Part shown: in pieces, positions 53,707 through 63,779 of the stretch | How the letters are laid out: each line of letters begins with the position of its first letter | Numbering within the stretch: position 1 is the first letter of the stretch | Source of the DNA: Vibrio gelatinilyticus | GTDB taxonomy: Bacteria > Pseudomonadota > Gammaproteobacteria > Enterobacterales > Vibrionaceae | NCBI RefSeq assembly: GCF_022836845.1 | Contig: NZ_JAJNNZ010000011.1 | Coordinates: forward strand, 1-64,000 | Reading direction: 5' to 3' | DNA: 64,000 nt | Notes under the pieces: model-generated | The model's input: the letters and a program-made list of their open reading frames with translations, nothing else | Told to the model about the DNA's origin: nothing | The model's database searches: none | Translations under genes and position numbers: made by a program

Positions 53707-54771
53707 TTACTCTGGTACTACGGTTAAGTTGATGTTCTTCAGTTTTTCATTCACATCGCTTTCTTTCGACAGCGGGAATGTGCCTACTTGAGCTATTGCG
53801 CTTCGTGTCGCTGCACATAAGCGGCTATCGCCATCGAGCACTTTTACCTGACCAGCAATCGCTCCACTGCCAGCAGGTATGAGCCTTAAGTTAACTCGAC
53901 AAGACTTTCCCCTAAAGCTGTCCTCTAGCAATAGTTTTTGTTGAATCAGCTGGGTATAAATGGCCCCCATACGCTGCACTTCTGAGCTCACATGCCTAGA
54001 GCGTGCCGTCGTGTTTTGCGCTGATTCAGTTTCTAATCCACTAAAAATATCACTGAGCGCCGCTTCTTGCTCTTTACGCTCTCGCTCTAGCTGCTGCAGT
54101 CTTTCTTGCTCTTTTCTCGCTTTCTCGGCAGCTTCTTTGGCGGCTTTCTCTTTTTCTATACGCTGCTTCTCGGCACGCTCTGCCGCCTCTTTTTCAAGTC
54201 TGGCCTTTTCTTGTGCGGCTTTAGCTGCTTTTTCTTCTGCTACGCGCTGCTGCTCTGCTTTTGCAATCGCCGCCTCTTTTTCAAGACGTTGCTGCTCGGC
54301 TACAAGGATCGCGGCTTCGGCTGCTAAGCGTTTCTGCTCGGCTTTTTTCACCGCTTGTTCTTTAGCTTTACGTTCAGCCTCAGCCTTGGCGGTTTTTTCT
54401 TTTTCAAGTTTTCTGCGTTTTTCCGCTTCGCGAGTCGCTTTCGCTTCGTTTGCTTGTTGCTGCTTTAACTTACGAATACGCTCTTCTTCCGCTTTGCGGT
54501 TGCGCTCAAGCTGTTCGCTTTCACGGCGCAGTTTATCGAGCCTATCTTGTTCTTTCTTAGCCGCCGTTTGACGCTGCTTTCGGATCTCGTTCGCTTGCTG
54601 CCTGACTTTCGCAGGATCGATAACCACAGCTTGCACCATGCCAGCTGGTTCCGGATCGCTCATGGTGAAATCCGTTCCCCAAAGCAACGCGACAATTAAC
54701 AGGGCATGCAATGCCACCGAGATTACCATCGGCGTTGAGTAACTATTCGCTACATTCTTTTTATTTTTCAT
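53707..54771 (-). CDS. tolA: Tol-Pal inner-membrane protein TolA
   Basis: A 354-aa protein with an N-terminal anchor helix (about 12-32, VISVALHALLIVALLWG with the SxxxH motif that contacts TolQR), a very long Lys/Glu/Ala helical domain II (about 60-240) spanning the periplasm, and a compact C-terminal domain III (about 265-354) with Cys in GKSCRVNL and DSRLCAAT forming the conserved disulfide. It transmits proton-motive force from TolQR to Pal/TolB. A long antisense open frame over the coiled-coil domain is only a composition artefact. Confidence 0.97.
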   Translation of the reverse strand: MKNKKNVANSYSTPMVISVALHALLIVALLWGTDFTMSDPEPAGMVQAVVIDPAKVRQQANEIRKQRQTAAKKEQDRLDKLRRESEQLERNRKAEEERIRKLKQQQANEAKATREAEKRRKLEKEKTAKAEAERKAKEQAVKKAEQKRLAAEAAILVAEQQRLEKEAAIAKAEQQRVAEEKAAKAAQEKARLEKEAAERAEKQRIEKEKAAKEAAEKARKEQERLQQLERERKEQEAALSDIFSGLETESAQNTTARSRHVSSEVQRMGAIYTQLIQQKLLLEDSFRGKSCRVNLRLIPAGSGAIAGQVKVLDGDSRLCAATRSAIAQVGTFPLSKESDVNEKLKNINLTVVPE

Positions 54772-54784
54772 AGCAGTTCGGAAA

Positions 54785-55228
54785 CTATTCCTTTATCTCC
54801 GTCAGCAATCCAACTTTAGGGATCCCTGCCTGGCTCAACTCGTCCAATAAAATAACAACTTCTGCATAAGGTGTTGCGGCATCGCCGCCCACGGCAACAG
54901 GAGAGTTGGGGTTGATGCTTAGCTCTGCTCTTACACGCACGATGATGTCTTCTAAAGACAGGCCTCTTTGTACATCTTCGTTGTTAACGCTTAACCCTAG
55001 ATTTCCCTCTGCATCGACTTCAACAATAATGAAGCTTGCGTCTGTGTCACCCGCCAATTCAGAAGCCGGTTTCGCACTGGAAGTCTTAGGGAGTTCTACA
55101 TCCACACCTTGAGTGACAAACGGTGAGGTCACCATAAAAATGATCAACAACACCAACATAACGTCGATATACGGAACAACGTTAATTTCGCAAGTCAGTT
55201 TACGCTTTTTGGGTTGGTAGCCAGCCAT
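54785..55228 (-). CDS. tolR: Tol-Pal inner-membrane protein TolR
   Basis: A 147-aa protein of the ExbD/TolR family: one membrane helix (about 18-38) holding the proton-pathway Asp in YIDVMLVLLIIFMV, then a periplasmic domain ending in VGLLTEIKE. It shares the last base of its stop region with the start of tolQ upstream (tolQ ends at 55228), so it is translationally coupled. Together with TolQ it forms the stator that energises TolA. Confidence 0.96.
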   Translation of the reverse strand: MAGYQPKKRKLTCEINVVPYIDVMLVLLIIFMVTSPFVTQGVDVELPKTSSAKPASELAGDTDASFIIVEVDAEGNLGLSVNNEDVQRGLSLEDIIVRVRAELSINPNSPVAVGGDAATPYAEVVILLDELSQAGIPKVGLLTEIKE

Positions 55229-55914
55229 TACTGCTCCCTACCCGCCATAGCCTGCCTGTGCAGGATACTGTGGAATTCTTCTGAGAAGGTCGCGTAGTTA
55301 TGCTCTAGCTTACTTACTTTGTTACTTAGGCGGTTGTAAGCCATAACTGCTGGGATTGCAGCAAACAGACCCATCGCCGTTGCAATCAGCGCTTCTGCAA
55401 TGCCTGGCGCGACCATCGCCAATGTCGCCTGCTTGACTTCACCTAAGGCAATGAAGGCGTGCATAATGCCCCATACCGTACCAAATAGGCCAATGTACGG
55501 GCTGATAGAGCCCACTGTTGCCAAAAATGGCAGATTGGTTTCTAATTCGTCGACTTCTCTGGCGACCGCAACACGCATGGAGCGCCCTGTGCCTTCCATA
55601 ATAAATGCTGGTGAGTCAGAGTTTGATTTACGTAGGCGTAAGAACTCGGTGAAACCCGAATAAAAAATCTCTTCCGCTCCCGCCAGCTCGTCTTTGCGCT
55701 TCTTGACGTCTTGATAAATTTGAGACAAGTCAGCACCAGACCAAAATCTATCTTCAAAGGCGTTTGAGTCTTTGGTGGCTTGCGATAGTACTTTGCTTCG
55801 TTTGATGATCATTGCCCATGAGACAACCGACATACCGAGCAAAATAAGCATAACGAGTTTAACTAATAGACTCGCTTGTAGAAAAAGGTCCAAAAAGGAA
55901 ATATCAGCACTCAC
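55228..55914 (-). CDS. tolQ: Tol-Pal inner-membrane protein TolQ
   Basis: A 228-aa protein of the ExbB/TolQ/MotA family with three membrane helices: one near the N-terminus (about 18-38) and two in the second half ([21 protein letters not shown] and [21 protein letters not shown]), the latter with the conserved Thr/Pro/Gly pore residues. It forms the proton channel with TolR. Its start overlaps the end of ybgC by 11 nt, consistent with a coupled ybgC-tolQRAB-pal-cpoB operon. Confidence 0.96.
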   Translation of the reverse strand: MSADISFLDLFLQASLLVKLVMLILLGMSVVSWAMIIKRSKVLSQATKDSNAFEDRFWSGADLSQIYQDVKKRKDELAGAEEIFYSGFTEFLRLRKSNSDSPAFIMEGTGRSMRVAVAREVDELETNLPFLATVGSISPYIGLFGTVWGIMHAFIALGEVKQATLAMVAPGIAEALIATAMGLFAAIPAVMAYNRLSNKVSKLEHNYATFSEEFHSILHRQAMAGREQ

Positions 55915-56323
55915 TGCTTTTGAGCTCCTGTACTATAAATGATGGTATTGGTTTAGGTTTCATCTTTGCATTGTCTATACAGGCGACCTTAACCAGCGCC
56001 TTAGAAAATACAACACCCTCAGCATTAACAATTTTTTGATCAAAAACGATTGAAGCACGTTTTAGCTCGGCCACAGTCGTTTGCACCGTAAGGTGATCAT
56101 CTAACTTAGCACCTTGAAGAAAGTCGATGTCCATATGGCGTACCACGAACCCGACATGCTCTTGAAGCAAAACGCCTTGGTTTATCCCTAATGTACGGAG
56201 TAACTCAGTTCTCGCTCTTTCAAAAAACTTCAGGTAGTTGGAGTGATAAACAACACCACCAGCATCTGTGTCTTCGTAGTAAACCGTCACTGACAGTTCA
56301 AATGGTAATCCTTGATGAGGCAA
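55904..56323 (-). CDS. ybgC: Tol-Pal-associated acyl-CoA thioesterase YbgC
   Basis: A hot-dog fold thioesterase of about 139 aa with the active-site region [18 protein letters not shown], where the Asp in EDTDAGG is the catalytic residue, followed by [11 protein letters not shown]. The start is uncertain: a TTG at 56323 with AAAGGA about 12 nt upstream gives the usual family length, while the frame remains open to an ATG at 56428. YbgC hydrolyses short-chain or phospholipid-related acyl thioesters at the inner membrane. First gene of the tol-pal operon. Confidence 0.9.
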   Translation of the reverse strand: MPHQGLPFELSVTVYYEDTDAGGVVYHSNYLKFFERARTELLRTLGINQGVLLQEHVGFVVRHMDIDFLQGAKLDDHLTVQTTVAELKRASIVFDQKIVNAEGVVFSKALVKVACIDNAKMKPKPIPSFIVQELKSSEC

Positions 56324-56494
56324 AACGCAGCTGATCCTTTGTAAGTAATGGCAATTAATATAACGCAACTCATTGTGTTTGTTATAAGCGCTGACCATTT
56401 TTTTTGATTTAAGTGCGAAAATTGACAATTACATGATTAAATCGGCAGCAAATTACCTGGTCCTCACATAACAAATACCAGAAGGTGTAAGAAA

Positions 56495-56517
56495 AAACCG
56501 AGCACTAGGCTCGGTTT
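56495..56517 (-). terminator. Terminator of the cyd operon
   Basis: A 9-bp stem (AAACCGAGC / GCTCGGTTT, 5-nt loop) with T6 on the minus strand lies immediately after the ybgE stop. Confidence 0.88.
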
Positions 56518-56519
56518 AT

Positions 56520-56822
56520 TTAGAAATAGTAACGAATTGTAAAATAAATCAGTATCGACAAACAAAAATATGGACTAAACACGATTTGCCAAAGCCAAAA
56601 CCTGGGCTTAAATCCTATTCCGTAGACCATACTTGCGCATACAGACCACACGAACAGAATGCCCAATAAAGGGGTAAATCCTGCTATCTGCTCTGCATAG
56701 GCTTCAGGGGACCACATGAATAGCCCCGTGTTAAGAAAGCCAAGTAGCATGGATAAGGCACGTAATGCCGCCTTATCCATATAGCGATGTAGACGCTCTA
56801 CTTGATGAGTAAGGTTACTCAC
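56520..56822 (-). CDS. ybgE: Cyd operon protein YbgE
   Basis: A 100-aa membrane protein with three hydrophobic helices, of the YbgE family always found behind cydAB(X) in gammaproteobacteria. The start is a GTG whose codon overlaps the end of cydX by 8 nt, so translation is coupled. Its role in assembly or regulation of the bd oxidase is not settled. Confidence 0.92.
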   Translation of the reverse strand: MSNLTHQVERLHRYMDKAALRALSMLLGFLNTGLFMWSPEAYAEQIAGFTPLLGILFVWSVCASMVYGIGFKPRFWLWQIVFSPYFCLSILIYFTIRYYF

Positions 56823-56922
56823 TGTCTTTGTCCATCATTTCACTGTGTTCTAGCCAAAGCGCATTGATAATGCCAAAAGCGCAGGCCAAAAGAACACCTA
56901 AAATCCAAGCAAAATACCACAT
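56815..56922 (-). CDS. cydX: Cytochrome bd oxidase small subunit CydX
   Basis: A 35-aa single-helix protein with the family opening MWYFAWILGVLLACAFGIIN followed by ALWLEH and an acidic tail. It stabilises haem binding in the CydAB complex. It lies 11 bp after cydB and overlaps the ybgE GTG start by 8 nt. A GGAGCA ribosome-binding site precedes it. Confidence 0.95.
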   Translation of the reverse strand: MWYFAWILGVLLACAFGIINALWLEHSEMMDKDSE

Positions 56923-56933
56923 AACGTTGCTCC

Positions 56934-58070
56934 TTAATAAAGTGAGTTCTTGTTCTCTTCGATGAATTTTTCATCCAAGCGACCAAACATTTTGTAATAC
57001 GTCCACGATGTGTAGCCAAGAATCACTGGCACCATCACAAACGCGACTGCGGTCATTAGGTTGAGTGTCAGTTCGCTCGACGTCGCATCCCACATTGTTA
57101 GGCTATGCGATGGATTTAAGCTACTTGGCATAACAAATGGGAACATGGCGATACCTGCAGTGAAGATGATGCCACCATTAGCCAGGCTTGACGCAATAAA
57201 GGCAGTAGCCCCTTTTTCTAGCTTAGAGGCAACAACCGCAATTAACGGCATTGCAATACCTAGCGCTGGCGCAATCCAAAGCAATGGGTTGCGTTCAAAG
57301 TTTGCCATCCATGCACCGGCTTCACGAATCACTTCTTTATTCAGAGGATTAGATGCGGCATTACCATCGAGAGAACCAACAATCGCATAGCCATCAATTC
57401 CTTGGATCCAGAAACCTGCGCCAACAAACGCTGCAACAACCAGCAAGCCTGTCAGTTGTGCGACGCTTCTTGCTCTGTCGTGCACTTCTGCCGTGGTCTT
57501 CATCTGTAGCCATGTTGCACCTTGTAGCAAGATCATAAACAGACTAACCAAACCACACAGCAAGGCAAATGGGTTTAACAGCCCAAAAAAGGAACCATGA
57601 TACGTTGGCATCATAAAATCACTTAATTGGAACGGAACACCCTGCAACAGGTTACCAAACGCTACACCAAAAATAATAGGCGGAACAAAGCCACTGATTG
57701 AGATGGCAATATCCCAAGTGCTTCTCCACTTCGGATCTTCTATCTTGGAGCGATAATCAAGACCAATTGGGCGCAACCAAAGCGCCGCTAGAGTAATGAT
57801 CATTGCAAAATAAAAGCCAGAAAACGACGTCGCATACACCAAAGGCCAGGCCGCAAATAACGCACCACCAGCGGTGATTAACCAAACTTGGTTACCATCC
57901 CAGTGCGGTGCAATTGAGTTGATCATGACGCGACGCTGAGAATCACTTTTGCCGATGATAGGCACCAGTGCGCCTACCCCCATATCGAAACCATCGGTAA
58001 TCGCAAACCCAGCGAGTAACACGCCGATGAGTACCCACCAGATAAATCGTAAGACTTCATATTCAAACAT
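56934..58070 (-). CDS. cydB: Cytochrome bd-I ubiquinol oxidase subunit II (CydB)
   Basis: A 378-aa membrane protein with about nine helices. It opens with FEYEVLRFIWWVLIGVLLAG and ITDGFDMGVGALVP, hallmark CydB sequence, and contains VWLITAGGALFAAWPLVYA. It partners CydA in the high-affinity terminal oxidase that reduces oxygen to water. It follows cydA by 14 bp, full length for the family. Confidence 0.97.
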   Translation of the reverse strand: MFEYEVLRFIWWVLIGVLLAGFAITDGFDMGVGALVPIIGKSDSQRRVMINSIAPHWDGNQVWLITAGGALFAAWPLVYATSFSGFYFAMIITLAALWLRPIGLDYRSKIEDPKWRSTWDIAISISGFVPPIIFGVAFGNLLQGVPFQLSDFMMPTYHGSFFGLLNPFALLCGLVSLFMILLQGATWLQMKTTAEVHDRARSVAQLTGLLVVAAFVGAGFWIQGIDGYAIVGSLDGNAASNPLNKEVIREAGAWMANFERNPLLWIAPALGIAMPLIAVVASKLEKGATAFIASSLANGGIIFTAGIAMFPFVMPSSLNPSHSLTMWDATSSELTLNLMTAVAFVMVPVILGYTSWTYYKMFGRLDEKFIEENKNSLY

Positions 58071-58084
58071 CTTTCTCTCCCTGC

Positions 58085-59671
58085 TTACGCTTCTACTTGA
58101 CGATTGACTTTGCTTTCTGCCGTATCAACATTTTGTTCAAAGTGATAACGACCTGTCTTGAGGCTACTTGGCCCCTTACGTGCAAATTTAAGCATCAAGT
58201 ACACTTCAGCAATCAAGAACACTGTATATAGGGCGATAATGGCAAACAATGAGGTCCATAGCTGACCTACTGTCAGTGCTGATGCTGCAACGTGAGTGGG
58301 TAGGATTTCACCAACCGCCCACGGCTGACGTCCGTACTCAGCAACAAACCAACCTGCCTCGATCGCAATCCAAGGGAGTGGGATACTGAAGAGCGTGGCT
58401 TTAAGAATCCATTTCTTCTGTTCAATTTTCTGGCGACACGTTTGAATAAACGCCGCACCAAAGACGAACAACATGATGAATCCACATGCAACCATGATAC
58501 GGAATGACCAGAACAACGGCCAAACGGTTGGGATAGAATCATCCGCAGCGGCTTGTATTTGGTCTTCGGTGGCATCGACAACTTTGTCGGTGTAGCGCTT
58601 AAGCAATAAACCGTAACCAAGATCTTCTTTAACTTCATCAAACGCTGCGATGTTGTCTTCACTTCGCTCGCCCGCGCGCAATTTCTCAAGTAGTTCGTAA
58701 GCGTACATACCGTTGCGAATGCGATCGACGTGTTCTTCGCGAAGGTCACGAAGGCCCGTTACTGGTGTATCTAATGAGCGTGTGGCGATAATACCCATTA
58801 CATAAGGGATCTTCACTGCATAATCAGTATGCATTTCGTCCTGGTTTGGCAGGCCGAATAAAGTAAACGCTGCTGGTGCAGGTTCTGTGTGCCATTCTGC
58901 TTCAATAGCCGCCAACTTCACTTTTTGAACGTCACCTAGCTCATAGCCCGACTCATCACCCAGTACAATGACCGATAAGATTGACGCCATACCGAACGAG
59001 GCTGCAATGGCGAACGAGCGTCTAGCAAAGGCAGTATCACGCCCTTTCAGTAGATAGTATGAGCTGATACCAAGAACGAACATCGCACCTGTGGTGTAAC
59101 CTGATGCAACAGTATGAACAAATTTCACCTGCGCCACTGGGTTAAGGACCACTTCGGCAAAGCTGACCATTTCCATACGCATGGTTTCGAAATTGAATTC
59201 AGCACCCACTGGGTGTTGCATCCAACCATTGGCAATCAAAATCCAAAGCGCTGAGAAGTTTGAACCGAGTGCAACTAACCAAGTTACGGTTAAGTGCTGA
59301 CGTTTTGAAAGGCGATCCCACCCAAAGAAGAAGAGACCTACAAATGTAGATTCTAAGAAAAAGGCAACAAGGGCTTCGATGGCCAGAGGGGCTCCGAAAA
59401 TGTCTCCGACATAATGAGAATAGTACGACCAGTTTGTGCCAAATTGGAACTCCATGGTTAGGCCAGTAGCAACACCAAGAGCAAAGTTAATACCAAATAA
59501 CTTACCCCAGAACTTAGTCATGTCCTTGTAGATTTGTTTATCGGTCATTACATATAAAGACTCCATAATGGCAAGAAGAAACGCCATACCCAAAGTCAGT
59601 GGAACAAACAAGAAGTGATACATTGCCGTCAGTGCAAATTGCAGCCGCGACAGATCAACAACGTCAATCAT
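58085..59671 (-). CDS. cydA: Cytochrome bd-I ubiquinol oxidase subunit I (CydA)
   Basis: A 528-aa membrane protein carrying the haem ligands of the bd oxidase: the N-terminal helix [19 protein letters not shown] with the conserved His, [18 protein letters not shown], and the quinol-binding Q-loop (about 250-380) with the [16 protein letters not shown] region. It is of the long-Q-loop type found in E. coli. First gene of the cydABX-ybgE operon, preceded by a 636-nt region with FNR and ArcA-like sites. Confidence 0.97.
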   Translation of the reverse strand: MIDVVDLSRLQFALTAMYHFLFVPLTLGMAFLLAIMESLYVMTDKQIYKDMTKFWGKLFGINFALGVATGLTMEFQFGTNWSYYSHYVGDIFGAPLAIEALVAFFLESTFVGLFFFGWDRLSKRQHLTVTWLVALGSNFSALWILIANGWMQHPVGAEFNFETMRMEMVSFAEVVLNPVAQVKFVHTVASGYTTGAMFVLGISSYYLLKGRDTAFARRSFAIAASFGMASILSVIVLGDESGYELGDVQKVKLAAIEAEWHTEPAPAAFTLFGLPNQDEMHTDYAVKIPYVMGIIATRSLDTPVTGLRDLREEHVDRIRNGMYAYELLEKLRAGERSEDNIAAFDEVKEDLGYGLLLKRYTDKVVDATEDQIQAAADDSIPTVWPLFWSFRIMVACGFIMLFVFGAAFIQTCRQKIEQKKWILKATLFSIPLPWIAIEAGWFVAEYGRQPWAVGEILPTHVAASALTVGQLWTSLFAIIALYTVFLIAEVYLMLKFARKGPSSLKTGRYHFEQNVDTAESKVNRQVEA

Positions 59672-59794
59672 GGTAACTCCTTTACGTGTCAGCTAAGCGA
59701 CACTGTCAACATTTACATAAAATAAGCATTTGTTTAATGGAGATTAAACTTGTTGAGCTTTGTGCCTATATTGTTGTGTAAATGTACCTTATTG

Positions 59795-59810
59795 GTTAGT
59801 TAATTGTTAA
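59795..59810. promoter_or_regulatory. ArcA-like direct repeat
   Basis: GTTA occurs at 59795 and again at 59806, an 11-bp period matching the ArcA direct-repeat pattern, with a third GTTA at 59799. ArcA activates cyd genes in low oxygen. The call rests on a short motif. Confidence 0.35.
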
Positions 59811-59887
59811 GCATGAGCTAATATAGCTGCGGCTAATATTACTGGCAAATTGATAACCTTTCAAAATTTTTATTTCTTCAGGATGCC

Positions 59888-59901
59888 TTGATTTGCATCA
59901 A
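59888..59901. promoter_or_regulatory. FNR binding site 1
   Basis: TTGATTTGCATCAA is a perfect match to TTGAT-N4-ATCAA. It lies about 217 bp upstream of the cydA start codon. Confidence 0.75.
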
Positions 59902-59938
59902 CAAATGTGGGATGTGAGCTGTGCAATAAAACATCACA

Positions 59939-59952
59939 TTGATCCAAATCAA
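59939..59952. promoter_or_regulatory. FNR binding site 2
   Basis: TTGATCCAAATCAA is a second perfect match to TTGAT-N4-ATCAA. It is centred 51 bp from site 1, which puts the two about five helical turns apart on the same face, as in the E. coli cyd control region where FNR represses during anaerobiosis. Confidence 0.75.
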
Positions 59953-60278
59953 ACGCTGACAAGTTATATTCTATGGGAGGAAGATCGCGATTAGAGATAA
60001 CCCAAAAGAGGTAACCTATTAATTTTACGCATAATATACGCTAGCAACTACTCGCTTGAACTATCATCACATTTCAAATGAATCTTGCTGCGCATAATTC
60101 TTAATTTTTTTTTTAGATCTTGAAAATTTATTTGAATGAAAACTAAGTTTGCCATTATGCGTTGAAAATATAATCAAGTTTAGTTCAATAAAACAGCAAA
60201 CAAAATTAATCAGATTGATAGCAAAAAAAAGATCGCGGAGAGGAGGGTGAAAAAACGTAGCGGCAATGACACAAAAAA

Positions 60279-60300
60279 GGCTCGCTGTTGCTAGCGAGCC
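60279..60300 (-). terminator. Terminator of ruvB
   Basis: An 8-bp stem (GGCTCGCT / AGCGAGCC, 6-nt loop) with TTTTTT on the minus strand lies 7 bp after the ruvB stop. Confidence 0.88.
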
Positions 60301-60307
60301 CGGAAAA

Positions 60308-61315
60308 TTAAGACTTATCTATTCCAAAATGAAGATAAGCTCGGTCTGAGGCTATCCGTCCTCTTGGCGTTCTTTGTAAATAGCCCTGTTGAATCAGATA
60401 CGGTTCGATTACATCTTCTATGGTGTCTTTCTCTTCACCGATTGCTGCAGCTAGGTTGTCTAACCCCACTGGCCCTCCTGAGAATTTCTCCATAATCGCC
60501 AGAAGCAGTTTTCGGTCCATGTAGTCAAAGCCTTGGCTGTCGACATCGAGCATATTAAGAGCTTTATCCGCGACATCAGAGCAAATATGGCCGTTGCCTT
60601 TCACTTCGGCGTAATCTCTTACCCTACGTAATAAGCGGTTGGCAATACGTGGCGTACCGCGTGCGCGCCTGGCTATTTCTAACGCTCCTTCTGGCTCCAT
60701 TGACAGGTTTAAACAACCCGCACTGCGTTGTACGATGTGCTGCAAATCGGCGATCTTGTAGTATTCCAATCGCTGGACAATTCCGAATCGATCGCGCAAT
60801 GGCGATGTTAATGAACCCGCTCTAGTCGTTGCGCCGATCAGGGTAAAAGGTGGCAAGTCAATTTTAATTGAACGTGCCGCAGGGCCTTCGCCGATCATGA
60901 TATCCAACTGATAGTCTTCCATAGCTGGATACAGCACTTCTTCTACCATCGGGCTTAAACGATGGATCTCATCAATAAATAAGACGTCGTTTTCTTCGAG
61001 GTTGGTTAGCAGCGCAGCCAAGTCCCCTGCCTTTTCTAATACAGGGCCTGATGTTGTTCGAATATTCACTTCCATCTCGTTAGAGACAATATTCGCAAGC
61101 GTGGTTTTACCCAATCCCGGAGGGCCAAAGATCAATAAGTGGTCTAAGGCTTCATTCCTCATTTGGGCCGCTTTGATAAAGATTTCCATCTGGTCACGAA
61201 CATGGTCTTGACCTCGGTAGTCAGACAACTTCTTAGGGCGAATGGCCCTATCGATGACATCTTCATCTTTAAATACTGGGTTTTCGGGGGCGATTAAGCG
61301 ATCGGCTTCTATCAT
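60308..61315 (-). CDS. ruvB: Holliday junction branch migration ATPase RuvB
   Basis: A 335-aa AAA+ motor. It has Walker [10 protein letters not shown], Walker [11 protein letters not shown], sensor 1 GATTRAG, the Arg finger in SPLRDRFG and a C-terminal winged helix ([11 protein letters not shown]). Hexamers flank the RuvA-bound junction and pump DNA. It is 86 bp after ruvA on the same strand. Full length. Confidence 0.98.
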   Translation of the reverse strand: MIEADRLIAPENPVFKDEDVIDRAIRPKKLSDYRGQDHVRDQMEIFIKAAQMRNEALDHLLIFGPPGLGKTTLANIVSNEMEVNIRTTSGPVLEKAGDLAALLTNLEENDVLFIDEIHRLSPMVEEVLYPAMEDYQLDIMIGEGPAARSIKIDLPPFTLIGATTRAGSLTSPLRDRFGIVQRLEYYKIADLQHIVQRSAGCLNLSMEPEGALEIARRARGTPRIANRLLRRVRDYAEVKGNGHICSDVADKALNMLDVDSQGFDYMDRKLLLAIMEKFSGGPVGLDNLAAAIGEEKDTIEDVIEPYLIQQGYLQRTPRGRIASDRAYLHFGIDKS

Positions 61316-61401
61316 ACTAATTAGATCTCGATGGTCAGCTTAGACCATTCTCTGTTAAACCATTCTCTATCAAAACAATAACTTGTTATAGTCTAGCTTA
61401 T

Positions 61402-62022
61402 TTAGACCATGGCTCGCAGTGATTCACGGATCAGTGCTTCACTAGACATCTCTGGTTTCGCAACTTGAGCAACAATTTTTGATGCTTGTTGAGGCTTATA
61501 GCCCAAAGCAAGAAGAGCGCTTACGGCTTCTTCTTCTGCGTTAGCGTCGTTAGCGGCCACGCCTGCGCTATCAATTGGAGCAGCATCAGTTGCCGGCGTA
61601 AAGAGATCTCCCGCGCCCCAACCTTTCAACCTGTCTTTCATTTCAACCACAAGTCGCTCTGCGGTTTTCTTACCGACGCCGGGCAATTTCACTAAGGTCG
61701 AAATGTCTTCGCGCTCTACGCATGCGACAAATTGACTGGCAGACATACCCGACAAGATACCGAGGCCGAGTTTCGGTCCGACACCGTTGGCTTTGATAAC
61801 TTCGCGAAATAGAGCACGTTCGCGAACCGTATTGAACCCATAAAGTAGTTGGGCATCTTCACGAACAACAAAATGAGTATAGATAATGGCTTCTTCACCA
61901 ACGTCTGGCAATTCGTAAAAACAGCTCATTGGCATTTGAACTTCATAACCGACTCCACCGACTTCAATTAATAATTCTGGTGGCTGCTTCTCAACGAGAG
62001 TTCCTCTTAAACGTCCAATCAC
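61402..62022 (-). CDS. ruvA: Holliday junction binding protein RuvA
   Basis: A 206-aa protein: an N-terminal OB fold ([12 protein letters not shown]), tandem helix-hairpin-helix motifs ([12 protein letters not shown] and [13 protein letters not shown]), an acidic flexible linker (about 145-160) and a C-terminal RuvB-binding domain ([18 protein letters not shown]). It tetramerises on four-way junctions. It is first of the ruvAB pair; ruvC lies 1.7 kb upstream instead of next to it, because a chemoreceptor gene intervenes. Confidence 0.97.
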   Translation of the reverse strand: MIGRLRGTLVEKQPPELLIEVGGVGYEVQMPMSCFYELPDVGEEAIIYTHFVVREDAQLLYGFNTVRERALFREVIKANGVGPKLGLGILSGMSASQFVACVEREDISTLVKLPGVGKKTAERLVVEMKDRLKGWGAGDLFTPATDAAPIDSAGVAANDANAEEEAVSALLALGYKPQQASKIVAQVAKPEMSSEALIRESLRAMV

Positions 62023-62099
62023 ACTTCTATCTCAGTTTGTTTTTGATGGACACTAGAATATAAAATAACTGGATAAGTATCCAGTAAGATTTATGGAAA

Positions 62100-62128
62100 T
62101 TGGCCTTAACAGTACATATTAAGGCCAA
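62100..62128 (-). terminator. Terminator of the chemoreceptor gene
   Basis: A perfect 10-bp inverted repeat (TTGGCCTTAA / TTAAGGCCAA, 9-nt loop) lies 12 bp past the chemoreceptor stop and about 80 bp before ruvA. The T run on the minus strand is short (ATTTCC). Confidence 0.65.
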
Positions 62129-62139
62129 AAGTCGGAGTG

Positions 62140-63585
62140 CTATGCGTTTACCGCAGCACGAAGCCTTTCAGACAGCGTCGCCCCTTGAGTGATTTGTTCA
62201 TCAAGATTGTGGCTAATTTGCTGCACATCTTCGGAAATATGATTTGTGGAGACCACCGAACGTGCGACATCGGTACTGGCAAGGTTGAGCTCCGAGATAG
62301 CCTCGTTCTGTTGATTGAGAAGCTGAGTTAACTGATCGACATCCTGGGAGATGGTTTGCACTTTTTCAATCATATCGCTAAGTTGTGTCACCGTTTCTTT
62401 AATGGTGGCGTGGCCCGCATCGATCTGTTGTTGGCTATTGGAAATTAAGCCACGGATCTCACTGACCGAATCACTAGTTTTCGAGGATAACTCCCTGACC
62501 TGGTCAGCAACGACTGCAAACCCTCGGCCATGCTCTCCGGCTCTTGCAGCTTCAATGGCCGCATTAAGTGCTAACAAGTTGGTCTGCTCTGCCACGGCTG
62601 TAATAAGCTCAATGACGGCGACCACTTTCTTGTTACTTTCGTCAATATTGTTGATCGCTTCAGTTGAAGCTTGCAGCGCGCCATTGCTCATTTCAGCTTG
62701 CTGACGAACCGATTCACTTTTTTCAGTTACCTGATGCATGAAATCAACGGAATTATCGGTGACCTGAGAAAGCTGTCCGAGTTGTTGGCTCATTTCTTCG
62801 GCTGCACTCGCCTGAGAAGAGCTGTTCATCCCCAGCGAGCTCATCTGCTCGGTCAACGCTGCAGATTCACCTTTAACTTGCTGCATGACGCCATCAAGCT
62901 CGTTAGAGCTTTCATTGACTGATGCCAATAACTGATTAAGTTTAGTTTCACCTTCAATTGCTTGCTGCGCGACTTCTTCACTGTCTTGGCGGGCTTTTTC
63001 AGCGTGATGAATTGCCGATTCTTTTTGCTTAACAGTAAAACTTTGCGCAAAGCAGATCACCGCCAATGGCAGTAATGTGCCTGACCATATCTCAATATTT
63101 TGCTTGGCTTGGGTCAATTCGATTTGCGGGAACATGTAGCCAGACACGTGAGCGTAGGTCATCATGGCTGACATGGAAATAATGAAGACACTCCACGATA
63201 GCGCCGCCACCCTAGAGGCCGAAAGGAAGAAGGCCACAATGAGCAATGGTACCCAATAAGTTTGTGTCGATTCTACGACGCCGCCACTTTGATAGATAAT
63301 GTTAGTCGCATGACCAACCATTCCAGCAAAGCCAAGGTGCATCGAAATCTTATAGTGACGTGTATATTTGAGTACCGCCAACGACATCAATTCGGCAATA
63401 ACGAGCAAATAAGACGAAGTGATAAGGGTGGAATGACCGTTGGCCGACCATTTAAACGCACTGTAAACCCCGACACACAATGCCACGATCGCGAATACGG
63501 CTGTGGTTTCAGCGCCTCTCATTTCATGCGACGGCAATTTTGTTTCCGAATAGATAAATCGCTGCCAGTTTGGTCCCGTTCCCAT
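62140..63585 (-). CDS. Methyl-accepting chemotaxis protein with multi-helix membrane sensor
   Basis: A 481-aa chemoreceptor. The first 200 residues contain about six membrane helices and little periplasmic sequence, unlike the usual two-helix receptor with a CACHE sensor. No HAMP domain is evident. A coiled-coil signalling domain follows, with the conserved hairpin tip NLLALNAAIEAARAGEHGRG, then FAVVADQVRELS. The C-terminal pentapeptide tether for CheR is absent. It has its own ribosome-binding site and terminator and sits between ruvC and ruvA, where no gene is found in the usual ruvCAB order. Confidence 0.9.
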   Translation of the reverse strand: MGTGPNWQRFIYSETKLPSHEMRGAETTAVFAIVALCVGVYSAFKWSANGHSTLITSSYLLVIAELMSLAVLKYTRHYKISMHLGFAGMVGHATNIIYQSGGVVESTQTYWVPLLIVAFFLSASRVAALSWSVFIISMSAMMTYAHVSGYMFPQIELTQAKQNIEIWSGTLLPLAVICFAQSFTVKQKESAIHHAEKARQDSEEVAQQAIEGETKLNQLLASVNESSNELDGVMQQVKGESAALTEQMSSLGMNSSSQASAAEEMSQQLGQLSQVTDNSVDFMHQVTEKSESVRQQAEMSNGALQASTEAINNIDESNKKVVAVIELITAVAEQTNLLALNAAIEAARAGEHGRGFAVVADQVRELSSKTSDSVSEIRGLISNSQQQIDAGHATIKETVTQLSDMIEKVQTISQDVDQLTQLLNQQNEAISELNLASTDVARSVVSTNHISEDVQQISHNLDEQITQGATLSERLRAAVNA

Positions 63586-63779
63586 TTACTTTTGCTCCAT
63601 TTCGCAACACATCGGACCAATAATATTGAGTTAACAAATAATTAACAAGGCATGATATTGGCAAATTGATAATTTTGTGGGGTAAGTTCTATTATGCTCA
63701 CCTAATTGTAATCACTTCCTATAAAAGTGATGCTGTCACTGATTTAGCTATAACGACCAAGCTTCAGTAGCGACCAGAT

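Larger units (their letters stand above)
59672..60307. other. Intergenic, 636 nt, cyd regulatory region
   Basis: No gene is seen. The stretch is strongly AT-rich and holds two FNR boxes, an ArcA-like GTTA array and, at its far end, the ruvB terminator. The long distance between the FNR boxes and the cydA start (about 217 and 268 bp) suggests an extended leader or several promoters, as known for cyd in E. coli. Confidence 0.75.

Noticed and set aside
53960..54571. 203-codon plus-strand open frame over tolA
   Set aside because: It is antisense to the Lys/Glu/Ala coiled coil of TolA; its Ser/Arg/Cys-rich composition is the mirror of that repeat and there is no ribosome-binding site.
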